Positions 14,974 to 25,261 of a stretch of DNA of 64,000 nucleotides are shown here, in pieces. The DNA is from GCA-2401735 sp051252095 (GTDB taxonomy: Bacteria > Pseudomonadota > Gammaproteobacteria > Burkholderiales > Methylophilaceae), in contig JBPOFK010000004.1 of NCBI GenBank assembly GCA_051252095.1, forward strand, positions 81,938 to 145,937, in the 5' to 3' direction. Within the stretch, counting starts at the first letter, position 1. Each line of letters starts with the position of its first letter. Below the pieces are notes generated by a model. That model made no database searches and was not told the origin of the DNA. It worked only from the letters and a program-made list of their open reading frames with translations. Both the position numbers and the translations under genes were made by a program.

Positions 14974-16038
14974 CTAAACATGATATTGTTGGCTGTGTTT
15001 CCTTACCGCTTCTAAAAAGGCAGCAGCGTTTTCAGGGGGGGTCCACTGTGTGATACCGTGGCCTAGATTGAATATGTGCCCATTCCCATGCCCATAACTC
15101 GCTAGTATCACCTTAACTTCTTTTTCAATCGCTTCTGGTGTTGAAAGTAGTACAGCTGGATCTAGATTTCCTTGCAACGCCACTGTACCTCCAACTCGTG
15201 CGCGAGCCTGTCCTATATCTATCGTCCAATCTAAACCAAGCGCATCTGCACCAGCTTCAGCTTGTGCTTCTAGCCATAATCCACCACCTTTTGTAAACAT
15301 AACACAAGGAACCTCTCGACCGTCAGCCGATTTAATCAATCCTGCAATAATTTTCTTCATATAATTTAATGAGAATTCAATATAGGCATTGTGTGATAAC
15401 GCACCACCCCATGAATCAAAAATCATCACTGTTTGTGCACCAGCTTCAATTTGTGCATTTAAGTATTGAATAACAGTTTGCGCAGTCGTTTCCAAGATAT
15501 GATGCAATAAATCTGGTCGTGCATAGGCCATTTTTTTTGTTGTTAAAAAATCTGTCCCTCCCTTGCCTTCAACCATATAAGTTGCTAATGTCCAAGGACT
15601 ACCTGAAAAGCCAATTAACGGCACTCTGCCGTTTAATGCCTTCCGGATACTTGAAACGGCATTGAATACATATTGCAGTTCAGCCATATCAGGCACTGTT
15701 AGTCTTTTAATATCGGCTTCTTCTTGTAGGGTACGTGCAAATTTTGGGCCTTCTCCTGCTTCAAAAGTTAAACCCAAGCCCATTGCATCAGGAATTGTTA
15801 AAATATCTGAGAATAAAATAGCTGCGTCTAATAACGGATAGCGGTCTAATGGTTGCAAAGTCACATCTGTAGCAAACTGCGCATTTCTACATAAGTCCAT
15901 AAAGCTACCTGCATCTTTGCGCGTCGCTTTATATTCAGGTAAATAACGTCCTGCTTGACGCATCATCCACACAGGCGTGTAGTCTGTAGATTGACGTTTT
16001 AGCGCTCTTAAAAAAGTATCATTTAGAATTGTTTGCAT
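14974..16038 (-). CDS. hemE: Uroporphyrinogen decarboxylase HemE
   Basis: Converts uroporphyrinogen III to coproporphyrinogen III in haem synthesis by four decarboxylations. The 354-residue protein is full length. The N-terminal signature PVWMMRQAGRYLPEY (22-36, with substrate-binding Arg27 and Arg31) and catalytic Asp78 in LFSDIL are intact, as is the C-terminal GHGI segment. It lies 66 bases downstream of gltD on the same strand. A partial copy of its 3' end lies beyond its stop. Confidence 0.98.
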   Translation of the reverse strand: MQTILNDTFLRALKRQSTDYTPVWMMRQAGRYLPEYKATRKDAGSFMDLCRNAQFATDVTLQPLDRYPLLDAAILFSDILTIPDAMGLGLTFEAGEGPKFARTLQEEADIKRLTVPDMAELQYVFNAVSSIRKALNGRVPLIGFSGSPWTLATYMVEGKGGTDFLTTKKMAYARPDLLHHILETTAQTVIQYLNAQIEAGAQTVMIFDSWGGALSHNAYIEFSLNYMKKIIAGLIKSADGREVPCVMFTKGGGLWLEAQAEAGADALGLDWTIDIGQARARVGGTVALQGNLDPAVLLSTPEAIEKEVKVILASYGHGNGHIFNLGHGITQWTPPENAAAFLEAVRKHSQQYHV

Positions 16039-16104
16039 GTTTTGCTCTTAAAAAAATTGGGGATACATCAAACGTATCCCCAGGATTTTACTGCTTAATG
16101 CTTT

Positions 16105-17532
16105 TTAGCGCGGCAATACCGATGAACCCATCAAGAACTCATCAACTTCACGTGCACATTGTCGCCCTTCACGAATCGCCCATACGACTAACGACTGACC
16201 TCGTCGCATATCGCCTGCTGCGAACACTTTATCAGCGCTTGTTTTATAGCAGCCCTCACCATCAGTAGTTGCTTTCGCATTATTGCGGTTATCTTTTTCT
16301 ATACCAAACGCATCTAATACATTTTGCAATGGAGAAACAAAGCCCATAGCCAATAAAACCAAGTCTGCCTGAATTATGAACTCTGATCCAGGCACTTCTT
16401 TCATCTCACGGCCTTGCCATTCTAATCTGACCCCTTTAAGACCAGTCACTTTACCATCTTCTCCAATCAGTTGTTTTGTTGCAACTGACCAGTCACGTTC
16501 AGCACCTTCTTCATGTGAGCTAGAGGTGCGCATTTTTAACGGCCAGTTAGGCCATGTGAGTGCACGGTTTTCTTGCTCTGGTGGCTGAGGCATTAATTCA
16601 AACTGTGTGATTTTAGCTGCACCGTGACGATTTGATGTCCCTACACAATCAGAACCTGTATCGCCACCACCAATGACTACAACATGTTTGTTCGTTGCCA
16701 TAATCTGGTCTGGAATTTTATCGCCTGCTACTGCTTTGTTATTTGGTGTTAGAAAGTCCATTGCAAAATGAACACCATCTAACTCACGCCCTGGTACAGG
16801 CAAATCACGTGGCTGCTCAGCACCACCCGCGAGCACAACGGCATCATATTCTTTTAATACGTCATCAGCTTTAACATTTTCACCAACGTATTGATTCACC
16901 TTGAACGTGACGCCTTCTGCTTCCATCTGCTCCATACGTCGGTCAATATGCGTCTTCTCTAATTTAAAGTCTGGAATGCCATAACGTAGTAGGCCGCCAA
17001 TACGATCATTTTTTTCTAGCACAGTCACACTGTGACCGGCACGAGCTAATTGCTGAGCAGCTGCTAACCCAGCAGGGCCAGATCCGACGACAGCAATTTT
17101 TTTACCCGTTTTATTAGGATTAATATGTGGTTTAACCCAGTCATTATCCCAAGCTTTATCAATAATGGCATGTTCAATTGATTTGATACCAACTGCATCA
17201 TCATTGATATTTAAGGTACAAGCTGCTTCACATGGCGCAGGACAAATACGCCCTGTGAACTCAGGAAAGTTATTAGTTGAATGTAATACATCAATTGCTT
17301 GACGCCAATCCTGTGTGTAAACCAAGTCATTAAAGTCTGGAATGATGTTGTTAACAGGGCATCCATTAATACAAAAAGGAATGCCACAATCCATACAGCG
17401 CGCGCCCTGTATTTTGGCGTCATCATCACTTAGATGAAGCACAAACTCCTTATAGTTTTTAACGCGTTCTTGAACTGGTAGGTTTGCCTCTGACAGTCGT
17501 TCGAACTCTTTAAATCCAGTCACTTTTCCCAT
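16105..17532 (-). CDS. gltD: Glutamate synthase small subunit GltD
   Basis: The NADPH-oxidising subunit of glutamate synthase, which passes electrons to GltB for glutamate formation from 2-oxoglutarate and glutamine. The 475-residue protein has N-terminal cysteines for low-potential Fe-S clusters (Cys46, Cys49, Cys54, Cys58, and CPAPCEAAC). An FAD Rossmann motif lies in VVGSGPAGLAAAQQL, and an NADPH motif in VVIGGGDTGSDC. Its ATG overlaps the gltB stop (TAATG), showing translational coupling. Together they are the main ammonium assimilation route alongside glutamine synthetase, which is not in this window. Confidence 0.98.
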   Translation of the reverse strand: MGKVTGFKEFERLSEANLPVQERVKNYKEFVLHLSDDDAKIQGARCMDCGIPFCINGCPVNNIIPDFNDLVYTQDWRQAIDVLHSTNNFPEFTGRICPAPCEAACTLNINDDAVGIKSIEHAIIDKAWDNDWVKPHINPNKTGKKIAVVGSGPAGLAAAQQLARAGHSVTVLEKNDRIGGLLRYGIPDFKLEKTHIDRRMEQMEAEGVTFKVNQYVGENVKADDVLKEYDAVVLAGGAEQPRDLPVPGRELDGVHFAMDFLTPNNKAVAGDKIPDQIMATNKHVVVIGGGDTGSDCVGTSNRHGAAKITQFELMPQPPEQENRALTWPNWPLKMRTSSSHEEGAERDWSVATKQLIGEDGKVTGLKGVRLEWQGREMKEVPGSEFIIQADLVLLAMGFVSPLQNVLDAFGIEKDNRNNAKATTDGEGCYKTSADKVFAAGDMRRGQSLVVWAIREGRQCAREVDEFLMGSSVLPR

Positions 17533-20500
17533 TACGCGGCTTCCTTACTTGATGCTGCAGCTAACTCTGTTAGCGCACGTTTATATTCATTTGGCATAAC
17601 TTTTACAAACTTATCTCTATTAGCTTCCCAAGCTGCAAGAATTTCTATTGCGCGTGGGCTTCCTGTTAGATTCGCATGATTTTCAATCAAGGCTTTTAAA
17701 ATCACTTCATCAGGTTGATTTAAGTGTAATGCTTTACCAATATCTGCATCTGCTGGTGCTATTTTTTCGAGAGTCACCATGCTCATATTGCAGCGCTTAT
17801 CAAACATGCCGTCAACATCATAAATATAGGCAACACCGCCACTCATACCTGCTGCAAAATTTTGTCCTGTCAGACCAAGCACGACAACAGTACCGCCTGT
17901 CATATATTCGCATCCGTGATTCCCAACACCTTCTACAACAGAAGAGGCTCCTGAATTGCGAACACAGAAGCGTTCACCAGCAACACCACTGAAATAGGTT
18001 TCTCCCGTCGTTGCACCATACATGACCGTATTACCTACGATAATGTTTTCATGCGGAACACCACGAAAAGCCGTTGACGGTTTAATGATGATACGGCCAC
18101 CACATAGCCCTTTACCAACATAGTCATTCCCTTCTCCTATTAAGGTAAAAGTAATGCCTTTTGCTAGAAATGCAGCAAAACTCTGACCAGATGTGCCAGT
18201 AAAGTTCACTTGGATGGTGTCATTTGGTAGACCTTCATTACCATATCTAGTTGCAATCTGGTTCGACAACATCGTGCCAACGGTACGATTTGTATTTACA
18301 ATTGGAGAGTCAATGACAACTTTTTTACCATGCTCGATAGCTTCTTTTGCTTTGGCAATGAGCGTATTATCTAATGCTTTATCTAGTCCATGATACTGGC
18401 CTTCGATGTTATAGCGTGCGACTGAAGCTGGCATTTCCGGTAAATGTAAAATTTTCTCAAAATTTAAACCATTAATTTTCCAGTGATCTATACCTGTTTG
18501 CATGTCTAGCAAATCTGCTCGGCCAATAATGTCATCAAATTTTGCTATGCCCATACTTGCCATTAACTCGCGAATCTCTTCGGCCACAAAGAAGAAGAAA
18601 TTGACTACATGCTCAGGCTGACCAGTAAATTTCTTACGAAGTTCTGGATCTTGTGTTGCCACACCAACTGGGCACGTATTAAGATGGCACTTGCGCATCA
18701 TAATACATCCCTCAACGACAAGCGGCGCTGTTGCAAAACCAAATTCATCAGCACCTAATAATGCACCAATGACAACATCTCGACCAGTTTTCATTTGACC
18801 ATCTACTTGTACGACTACACGCCCACGTAGTTGATTGAGCACCAAAGTTTGCTGCGTTTCCGCAAGCCCTAGCTCCCAAGGCGTACCAGCATGTTTGAGG
18901 GATGACAATGGCGATGCGCCTGTGCCCCCATCATGACCTGCTATCACTATATGGTCTGACTTAGCTTTTGCGACACCTGCCGCAACAGTACCCACGCCCG
19001 TTTCCGATACCAGCTTCACTGAAATAGAAGCTGTTGGGTTTGCGTTTTTCAAGTCATGGATCAATTGTGCCAAGTCTTCAATTGAATAAATATCATGATG
19101 CGGTGGAGGTGAAATCAAACCTACACCTGGTACGCTAAAGCGGAGTTTAGCAATATACTGGCTCACCTTATGACCAGGCAATTGTCCGCCTTCACCTGGT
19201 TTTGCACCTTGTGCCATTTTAATTTGGATCTGATCAGCACTTGATAAATACTCTGCAGTCACACCAAAGCGGCCGCTGGCGACTTGTTTAATTCTAGAAC
19301 GCATTGAATCACCAGATTTCAATGTAACATCTGATTCAATAAACTCTTTACCAAATACTGCGGACATACTGGTGTCGGACGTCACCGGAATAAACCGCTT
19401 TTTATCTTCCCCGCCTTCACCTGTGTTGGATTTTCCACCGATACGATTCATCGCTACAGCTAGCGTAGCATGGGCTTCTGTTGATATTGAGCCTAAAGAC
19501 ATCGCACCTGTCGCAAAACGCTTAACGATTTCTTTAGCAGGCTCAACTTGCTCCAAAGAAATAGGATGTTTAGCTGTTTTAATTTCAAATAAACCACGTA
19601 ATGTCATATGACGACGCGACTGATCATTAATTAATTCAGCATATTCTTTATATGTTTCATACTGATTAGCACGAGTAGCATGTTGCAATTTGGCAATGGA
19701 GCTAGGCGTCCACATGTGTTCTTCGCCGCGAATTCTAAATGCGTACTCACCTCCAGCATCTAATGCATTCTCAAGCACTGGGTCATTCCCAAAAGCTGCT
19801 TGATGCAAGCGCAGCGCTTCCTCTGCCACCTCTTCTAAACCGATACCTTCAATTTTTGATTCAGTACCAGTAAAGTACTCATCAACAAACTGCGAATTTA
19901 AGCCAATTGCTTCAAAAATATGTGCACCACAATAAGATTGATAGGTTGAGATGCCCATTTTAGACATCACTTTATACAAGCCTTTACCAATCGCTTTAAT
20001 GAATTTTTGTTTAGCTTCTTGCGCGTTTTCTGCAACGTCTTCAATTGTTTTGTAAATCAACCAAGGGAACACTGCTTCCGCACCATACCCTGCTAGCAAT
20101 GCAAAATGATGTACTTCTCTAGCAGAGCCTGTAGAAACAACCAAGCCTGTTTTCGTTCTTAACCCTTCTCTGACCAAGTGCATATGGACCGCAGAGCATG
20201 CGAGTAATGCAGGAATAGCGACTTGATTTTCATCTAGCGTCAAATCATCCAATACAATAATGTTATACCCATCTCTAACTGATTGTTCTGCCTTGGCACA
20301 AATATCTGTAATGGCTATATTCATTCCAGCCGTACCAGCCGATGCTGGATAGCAAATATCAAGTGTTTTTGATGTGTATGCGCCTTTGGTTACCGCATTG
20401 ATATTGAGAATTTTGGCATAAGCTTCTTCACTCAATACGGGTTGGCTACCTTCTAAGCGAATAGGCGGATTGGTATCATTAACGGCTAACAGATTAGGCT

Positions 20501-22196
20501 TTGGTCCAACAAAGGTCACTAATGACATGACCATTTCTTCACGAATAGGATCAATTGGCGGGTTAGTCACCTGAGCGAATAGCTGCTTGAAGTAGTTATA
20601 CAAGACTTTTGGCTTATTCGACAAAACTGGTAGGGCCGCATCATTACCCATTGAGCCAGAACCTTCTTGACCAGTTTTAATCATTGGCTCCAGAACAAAT
20701 TTAATGTCTTCTTGCGTGTAGCCAAAAGCCTGTTGCGTATCAAGCAAACTTTCATTTAATTCAATAACTTTTTTGACTTCTGGTAGGCGGTCAATGTGGT
20801 AACTTGTTTGATCAATCCACTGCCTGTAAGGCTTAGCTGTAGCTAATTTACTTTTAACCTCTTCATCATCAATGATGCGGCCTTGCTCCATATCAATCAT
20901 GAGCATTTTGCCTGGTTGCAGACGCCATTTCTTGACGATTTTTTCTTCTGGGAAAGTAATTACGCCCATTTCTGACGCCATCATGACGATATCATCCTCT
21001 GTCACCAAATAGCGTGCTGGACGTAAGCCATTGCGGTCTAGTGTCGCGCCAATGCTTTTGCCATCAGTAAACGCAACCGCTGCTGGTCCATCCCATGGCT
21101 CCATAATAGCTGCATGGTATTCATAAAACGCACGCCTATCTGCGGACATCAGCGGATTGTTATTCCATGCTTCTGGAATCATCATCATCATCGCGTGCGG
21201 CACACTGTAACCACCAGCAACCAAGAGCTCTAAACAGTTATCAAAACAAGCAGAGTCTGAACGCCCAGAAACAATTAGCGGCCAAACTTTTTCCAAATCC
21301 TCTCCAAGCAATTCGGACCGCATCGCAGCATGTCGTGCGGTCATCCAGTTGACATTACCCTGCACAGTATTGATTTCACCATTGTGCGCAATCATGCGAA
21401 ATGGATGTGCCAGATGCCAAGAAGGGAATGTATTTGTTGAGAAGCGCTGATGTACCAGTGCTAGCGCAGACACAACCCGCTTATCAACCAAATCTTTATA
21501 GTAGACGCCAACTTCATTGGCTAGCAGCATACCCTTGTATACGATTGTCCGACATGACAAAGATGGCACATAAAAATAAGCGTTATCTTGTAAATTTAGA
21601 CCACGAACCGCATGCTCAATGCGTTTGCGCATGACGAAGCATTTGCGTTCAAAGTCTTGCTCATCCTCAAACGTACTGCCAATGAATACCTGACGCATTC
21701 TAGGTTCAACATCACGCGCTGCTTGGGCAATATTGCTATTATCAACTGGCACATCACGCCAGCCTAACAATACTTGCTCTTCCTCGCGAATAATGTTTTC
21801 TATAATGCCTTCACATTGCGCTCTATTACTTGATACCTGAGGCAGAAATAGATTACCTACAGCATATTTCCCTTGCTTAGGAAGCGTAATATCTAACTTA
21901 GCCGCTTCTTCTCGCATAAAGGTATCTGGAATTTGCATTAGCAAACCTGCGCCATCACCTAGCTTTGGATCATATCCTGTCGCGCCACGATGGGTTAGGT
22001 TAGTCAGTAATTGCAACCCTTGTTGAACAATCTCGTGGCTCTTTTTGCCTTTGATATGTGCAACAAAGCCGACACCACAAGCATCATGCTCATTTTTTGG
22101 GTTATACAAGCCTTGCTTCGCTGGGGCTAAGCCAGTTAACTGGGCGTTACGCGGATTGATTGATTTATCTGTATTCATGACCATACTCTTAAGCAT
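17532..22196 (-). CDS. gltB: Glutamate synthase large subunit GltB
   Basis: The glutamine amidotransferase and synthase subunit, 1554 residues. Cys40 in HDACGVGF becomes the N-terminal nucleophile after propeptide removal. Next come a central domain, the FMN-binding synthase domain (the KPGEGGQLPGHK region, then AGHDGGTGASPLSS), the 3Fe-4S cysteines in CIMMRKCHLNTCP, and the C-terminal beta-helix domain with repeated Gly turns. Three Met codons crowd the start; the one at 22178 follows AAGAG with good spacing and is a likely alternative. gltD follows with a one-base overlap. Confidence 0.97.
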   Translation of the reverse strand: MLKSMVMNTDKSINPRNAQLTGLAPAKQGLYNPKNEHDACGVGFVAHIKGKKSHEIVQQGLQLLTNLTHRGATGYDPKLGDGAGLLMQIPDTFMREEAAKLDITLPKQGKYAVGNLFLPQVSSNRAQCEGIIENIIREEEQVLLGWRDVPVDNSNIAQAARDVEPRMRQVFIGSTFEDEQDFERKCFVMRKRIEHAVRGLNLQDNAYFYVPSLSCRTIVYKGMLLANEVGVYYKDLVDKRVVSALALVHQRFSTNTFPSWHLAHPFRMIAHNGEINTVQGNVNWMTARHAAMRSELLGEDLEKVWPLIVSGRSDSACFDNCLELLVAGGYSVPHAMMMMIPEAWNNNPLMSADRRAFYEYHAAIMEPWDGPAAVAFTDGKSIGATLDRNGLRPARYLVTEDDIVMMASEMGVITFPEEKIVKKWRLQPGKMLMIDMEQGRIIDDEEVKSKLATAKPYRQWIDQTSYHIDRLPEVKKVIELNESLLDTQQAFGYTQEDIKFVLEPMIKTGQEGSGSMGNDAALPVLSNKPKVLYNYFKQLFAQVTNPPIDPIREEMVMSLVTFVGPKPNLLAVNDTNPPIRLEGSQPVLSEEAYAKILNINAVTKGAYTSKTLDICYPASAGTAGMNIAITDICAKAEQSVRDGYNIIVLDDLTLDENQVAIPALLACSAVHMHLVREGLRTKTGLVVSTGSAREVHHFALLAGYGAEAVFPWLIYKTIEDVAENAQEAKQKFIKAIGKGLYKVMSKMGISTYQSYCGAHIFEAIGLNSQFVDEYFTGTESKIEGIGLEEVAEEALRLHQAAFGNDPVLENALDAGGEYAFRIRGEEHMWTPSSIAKLQHATRANQYETYKEYAELINDQSRRHMTLRGLFEIKTAKHPISLEQVEPAKEIVKRFATGAMSLGSISTEAHATLAVAMNRIGGKSNTGEGGEDKKRFIPVTSDTSMSAVFGKEFIESDVTLKSGDSMRSRIKQVASGRFGVTAEYLSSADQIQIKMAQGAKPGEGGQLPGHKVSQYIAKLRFSVPGVGLISPPPHHDIYSIEDLAQLIHDLKNANPTASISVKLVSETGVGTVAAGVAKAKSDHIVIAGHDGGTGASPLSSLKHAGTPWELGLAETQQTLVLNQLRGRVVVQVDGQMKTGRDVVIGALLGADEFGFATAPLVVEGCIMMRKCHLNTCPVGVATQDPELRKKFTGQPEHVVNFFFFVAEEIRELMASMGIAKFDDIIGRADLLDMQTGIDHWKINGLNFEKILHLPEMPASVARYNIEGQYHGLDKALDNTLIAKAKEAIEHGKKVVIDSPIVNTNRTVGTMLSNQIATRYGNEGLPNDTIQVNFTGTSGQSFAAFLAKGITFTLIGEGNDYVGKGLCGGRIIIKPSTAFRGVPHENIIVGNTVMYGATTGETYFSGVAGERFCVRNSGASSVVEGVGNHGCEYMTGGTVVVLGLTGQNFAAGMSGGVAYIYDVDGMFDKRCNMSMVTLEKIAPADADIGKALHLNQPDEVILKALIENHANLTGSPRAIEILAAWEANRDKFVKVMPNEYKRALTELAAASSKEAA

Positions 22197-22273
22197 TACT
22201 AAACATTTAGCGGAACCTTAAATAATACCGTTAAAAACACCTGCTATCAATCAGGCAAGGCAATATTTTGGCG

Positions 22274-23566
22274 CTATTTTACTTCTAAAATTTTTTGAAA
22301 AGCTTTCTCTGCGGCTGCTATAGTTGCTGATATGTCTGCATCCGAGTGCGCTGCGGAGACGAATCCAGCCTCAAAAGCGGAAGGGCCAAGATAGATACCA
22401 GCATCTAACATACTATGGAAAAAGGTATTAAATGCAATTTTATCAGAAGCCATGACATCTTCAAAAGAGCTTGGGCATGTTTCACTGAAGTATAAACCAA
22501 ACATACCGCCTACACTTTGTGCACTGAACTTTACACCAACTTTTTTAGCTGCGCCGATTAACCCATCAACAAGCTTCGTCGTTTGCGACGATAAGTTTTG
22601 GTAGAAATCTGGTGCTTGAATCAATTGTAATGTTTTTAATCCTGCTGTGACTGCAACCGGATTACCTGACAGTGTCCCTGCTTGATATACCTTACCCAAT
22701 GGTGCCAAACCAGACATAATATCTTTACGACCACCAAACGCACCGACTGGCAAACCGCCACCAATCACTTTGCCTAAAGTCGTCATATCTGGCTTGATGC
22801 CAAATAATGCTTGCGCCCCGCCTAAATGCACACGGAAACCCGTCATGACCTCATCAAAAATCAAAACAGCGCCATACTGCGTGCACAAAGTACGCAAAGC
22901 TTTGAGGAATGCTTCGGTTGGTTTAACTAAATTCATATTACCAACAACAGGCTCAAGGATGACACATGCAATTTCATCTCCAGACTGTTTGAATAATGCT
23001 TCCAATTGCTCAACGTTGTTATAACTTAATGTCAGTGTATTTGCAGCAACCTCTGCTGGCACGCCCGCTGAATCTGGCTCTCCAAATGTGAGCAATCCAG
23101 ATCCCGCTTTGACAAGTAACGCATCGGCATGTCCATGATAGCAGCCCTCAAACTTCACCAGCTTACTGCGTCCTGTAAACCCACGTGCAACACGTATGGC
23201 GCTCATTGTTGCTTCAGTACCTGAGCTCACCAAGCGTATTTGCTCCATGCTAGGCACTAGTTTATTAATCATCTCTGCCATTTCCAGTTCCAACCCAGTT
23301 GGCGCTCCAAACGACAGACTGTTCGCAGCGACCGCCTGCACCGCCTCTATCACTTCAGGATGAGCATGTCCTAGAATCATTGGCCCCCATGAATTGATGT
23401 AGTCGATATATTCTTTACCGTCCACATCCCAGAGCTTAGAGCCCAAGCCTTTTTTAAAAAAAACGGGCGTGCCGCCAACACTACGAAATGCGCGTACTGG
23501 TGAATTAACTCCGCCTGGAATCAAACGTTGTGATTTTTCGAATAGTATCTGATTTTGTGAGGTCAT
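22274..23566 (-). CDS. hemL: Glutamate-1-semialdehyde 2,1-aminomutase HemL
   Basis: A PLP enzyme that makes 5-aminolevulinate from glutamate-1-semialdehyde, the first committed tetrapyrrole precursor in the C5 pathway. The 430-residue protein has the class III aminotransferase fold. Lys266, the PLP Schiff-base residue, lies in MTTLGKVIGGGLPVG; the cofactor-binding loop is VSSGTEATMSAIR, and Asp238 lies in LIFDEVMTGFR. It lies downstream of thiD-thiE on the same strand, 33 bases after thiE, so an operon thiD-thiE-hemL is likely. hemE is further along, but not in the same unit. Confidence 0.98.
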   Translation of the reverse strand: MTSQNQILFEKSQRLIPGGVNSPVRAFRSVGGTPVFFKKGLGSKLWDVDGKEYIDYINSWGPMILGHAHPEVIEAVQAVAANSLSFGAPTGLELEMAEMINKLVPSMEQIRLVSSGTEATMSAIRVARGFTGRSKLVKFEGCYHGHADALLVKAGSGLLTFGEPDSAGVPAEVAANTLTLSYNNVEQLEALFKQSGDEIACVILEPVVGNMNLVKPTEAFLKALRTLCTQYGAVLIFDEVMTGFRVHLGGAQALFGIKPDMTTLGKVIGGGLPVGAFGGRKDIMSGLAPLGKVYQAGTLSGNPVAVTAGLKTLQLIQAPDFYQNLSSQTTKLVDGLIGAAKKVGVKFSAQSVGGMFGLYFSETCPSSFEDVMASDKIAFNTFFHSMLDAGIYLGPSAFEAGFVSAAHSDADISATIAAAEKAFQKILEVK

Positions 23567-23599
23567 AATATGTAAAGTAATTGAATTGAAAAAGTCGTA

Positions 23600-24232
23600 T
23601 TAGTGATAGACAGCATTGAATTGTTGACAAAGGTTGGTAATGTTTTTGGCTTCAAATAGCGTGTCAATCACGGCAATGGCATCAGCACCAGCTGCTTTAA
23701 CATGTACAGCATGATCAATCGTAATCTCTCCAAAGCCTACAACCGGTATTTTGAGTGTCTGCTTTGCTTGCTGGAAGATTTCCAATGGCGAATTGATTAG
23801 TTTCGACGTTGTATCTGATGACAAATATGCACCAAAAGTAACATAATTTGCACCATCAGCTTCAGCTTCATGCGCCAAATTTAGCTGATTGTAACAGGAG
23901 ACACCAATAATCTTATCTGCGCCTAGTAAACGTCTTACAGGGCCTGGCCTACAGTCTGCTGCACCCAAATGAATCCCATCTGCATCAATCCGCGCGCACA
24001 AATCCAAATGATCATTAATGATTAATAATGCACCATAGGCTCTACATGCTGCCAATAGGGCAGTGGCCTGCCTTAGCAATAAGGATTTACCTGCTGCCTT
24101 ATTTCGGTACTGTACCAAACGCACACCACCTTTTAGCGCAGCCTCAACTTTTGCCACCAATAACTTTGTATCCAATTCGTTTGGTGTCACTGCATACAAA
24201 CCACTAATGCTGGATTGATGATGGTTTATCAA
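23600..24232 (-). CDS. thiE: Thiamine-phosphate synthase ThiE
   Basis: Joins HMP diphosphate and thiazole phosphate to thiamine monophosphate. TIM-barrel motifs are present: SGLYAVTPNE at the N-terminus, VQYRNKAAGK, LIINDHLDLC, GIHLGAADCRPGPVR (usually GVHLGQxD) and a C-terminal AGADAIAVID. The TTG start at 24232 is preferred: CGGGGA lies just before it and the product is then 210 residues, the usual length. An upstream ATG at 24316 would add 28 atypical residues and a longer overlap with thiD. The first bases overlap the end of thiD, implying coupled translation. Confidence 0.93.
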   Translation of the reverse strand: MINHHQSSISGLYAVTPNELDTKLLVAKVEAALKGGVRLVQYRNKAAGKSLLLRQATALLAACRAYGALLIINDHLDLCARIDADGIHLGAADCRPGPVRRLLGADKIIGVSCYNQLNLAHEAEADGANYVTFGAYLSSDTTSKLINSPLEIFQQAKQTLKIPVVGFGEITIDHAVHVKAAGADAIAVIDTLFEAKNITNLCQQFNAVYH

Positions 24233-25064
24233 TGTCCCCGTCAAATGATTCTGCCTCGTCTCTAGCCCAAAAAAATCGATCAGGAATGAATAAGCCCATT
24301 CCTGGTCTAAAGGCATTTTTAAGTGTTTGCCAAGAATACTCTTGCGCTTCTTGTAGCGCTTCTTGTATCGTTAACCCATGTGCCAAACAGGCTGCAATTG
24401 CACTCGTCAGTGTACAACCAGAACCGTGATAGCTTCCTTTTAGCCGCTCCCAATGATACTCTCTTATCAAGCCTTCAGTACCATATAATGTATTCACTAC
24501 ATCGGTCGTTCGTTCATGTGTCCCAGTAATCAGTACGTATTCCGTCCCCATTGCTAATAAACGTAAAGCTGACTCTTCAAGTGAACTATATTTGACCTCA
24601 TCCCCCTCATCGTAGAAAGCCAAGCGACGTGCTTCGAGGCTATTAGGTGTAATTAAAGTAGCTTGGGGAAATAATAATTCACACATGGCGGCTTGCATTT
24701 CATCGTTACTGAATTCATCTCCACGCCCCGATGTTAATATCGGATCAATTAGCAAAGGCACTTCTGGGTAATCTGCCATAATTTCTGCTACCACGGCAAT
24801 ATTTTCTACGCTGCCCAACACGCCTAATTTAAAAGCAGAGACTTTTACGTCTTCCAAAATAGTGCGGGCTTGATCATTCACCCACTCTGCATCTAATGGC
24901 ATCAAATTTTCGACCCCAGTCGTATCTTGTACTGTATATCCGGTTAATACAGAAACAGGATGACAACCAATACTGGCTAAAGTGAGCACATCGGCTTGCA
25001 AACCTGCACCGCTACTCGGATCGGTTGCTGAAAACGTCATGACGCAGGGAGGGGTGGTTATCAT
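24204..25064 (-). CDS. thiD: Hydroxymethylpyrimidine/phosphomethylpyrimidine kinase ThiD
   Basis: Phosphorylates HMP and then HMP phosphate for thiamine synthesis. The ribokinase-like fold is visible: TFSATDPSSGAGLQADVLTLASIG (substrate-binding start), VLTGYTVQDT, DPILTSGRGD, the ITPNSLEARRL segment and the C-terminal anion hole GSYHGSGCTLTSAIAA, with catalytic Cys and Thr. The ATG at 25064 follows GAGAG at good spacing; a TTG four codons earlier is less likely. The C-terminus extends about 20 residues into thiE. No TPP riboswitch was recognised upstream. Confidence 0.95.
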   Translation of the reverse strand: MITTPPCVMTFSATDPSSGAGLQADVLTLASIGCHPVSVLTGYTVQDTTGVENLMPLDAEWVNDQARTILEDVKVSAFKLGVLGSVENIAVVAEIMADYPEVPLLIDPILTSGRGDEFSNDEMQAAMCELLFPQATLITPNSLEARRLAFYDEGDEVKYSSLEESALRLLAMGTEYVLITGTHERTTDVVNTLYGTEGLIREYHWERLKGSYHGSGCTLTSAIAACLAHGLTIQEALQEAQEYSWQTLKNAFRPGMGLFIPDRFFWARDEAESFDGDIDKPSSIQH

Positions 25065-25261
25065 ATTTTCTCTCAAGAAACGGCGTATAGGTAAAACAAT
25101 GTCAATAGGATTTATTTCTCATGAAAACCGCTACAAACTGCCGCAATAAAATATTATTTTACTTTATTTTATGCAAGCCTGCATGGCCATACTAGTTACT
25201 ATACTGATTTATCAATTCACCCTATAATGTCACCCACAAACTATTAAAAAATATTAATGAT

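Noticed and set aside
18193..21634. Several plus-strand open frames within gltB
   Set aside because: They are antisense shadows of gltB, whose motifs and length are complete.
25065..25261. Possible TPP riboswitch upstream of thiD
   Set aside because: No CTGAGA element or the matching conserved loops could be found on the minus strand.
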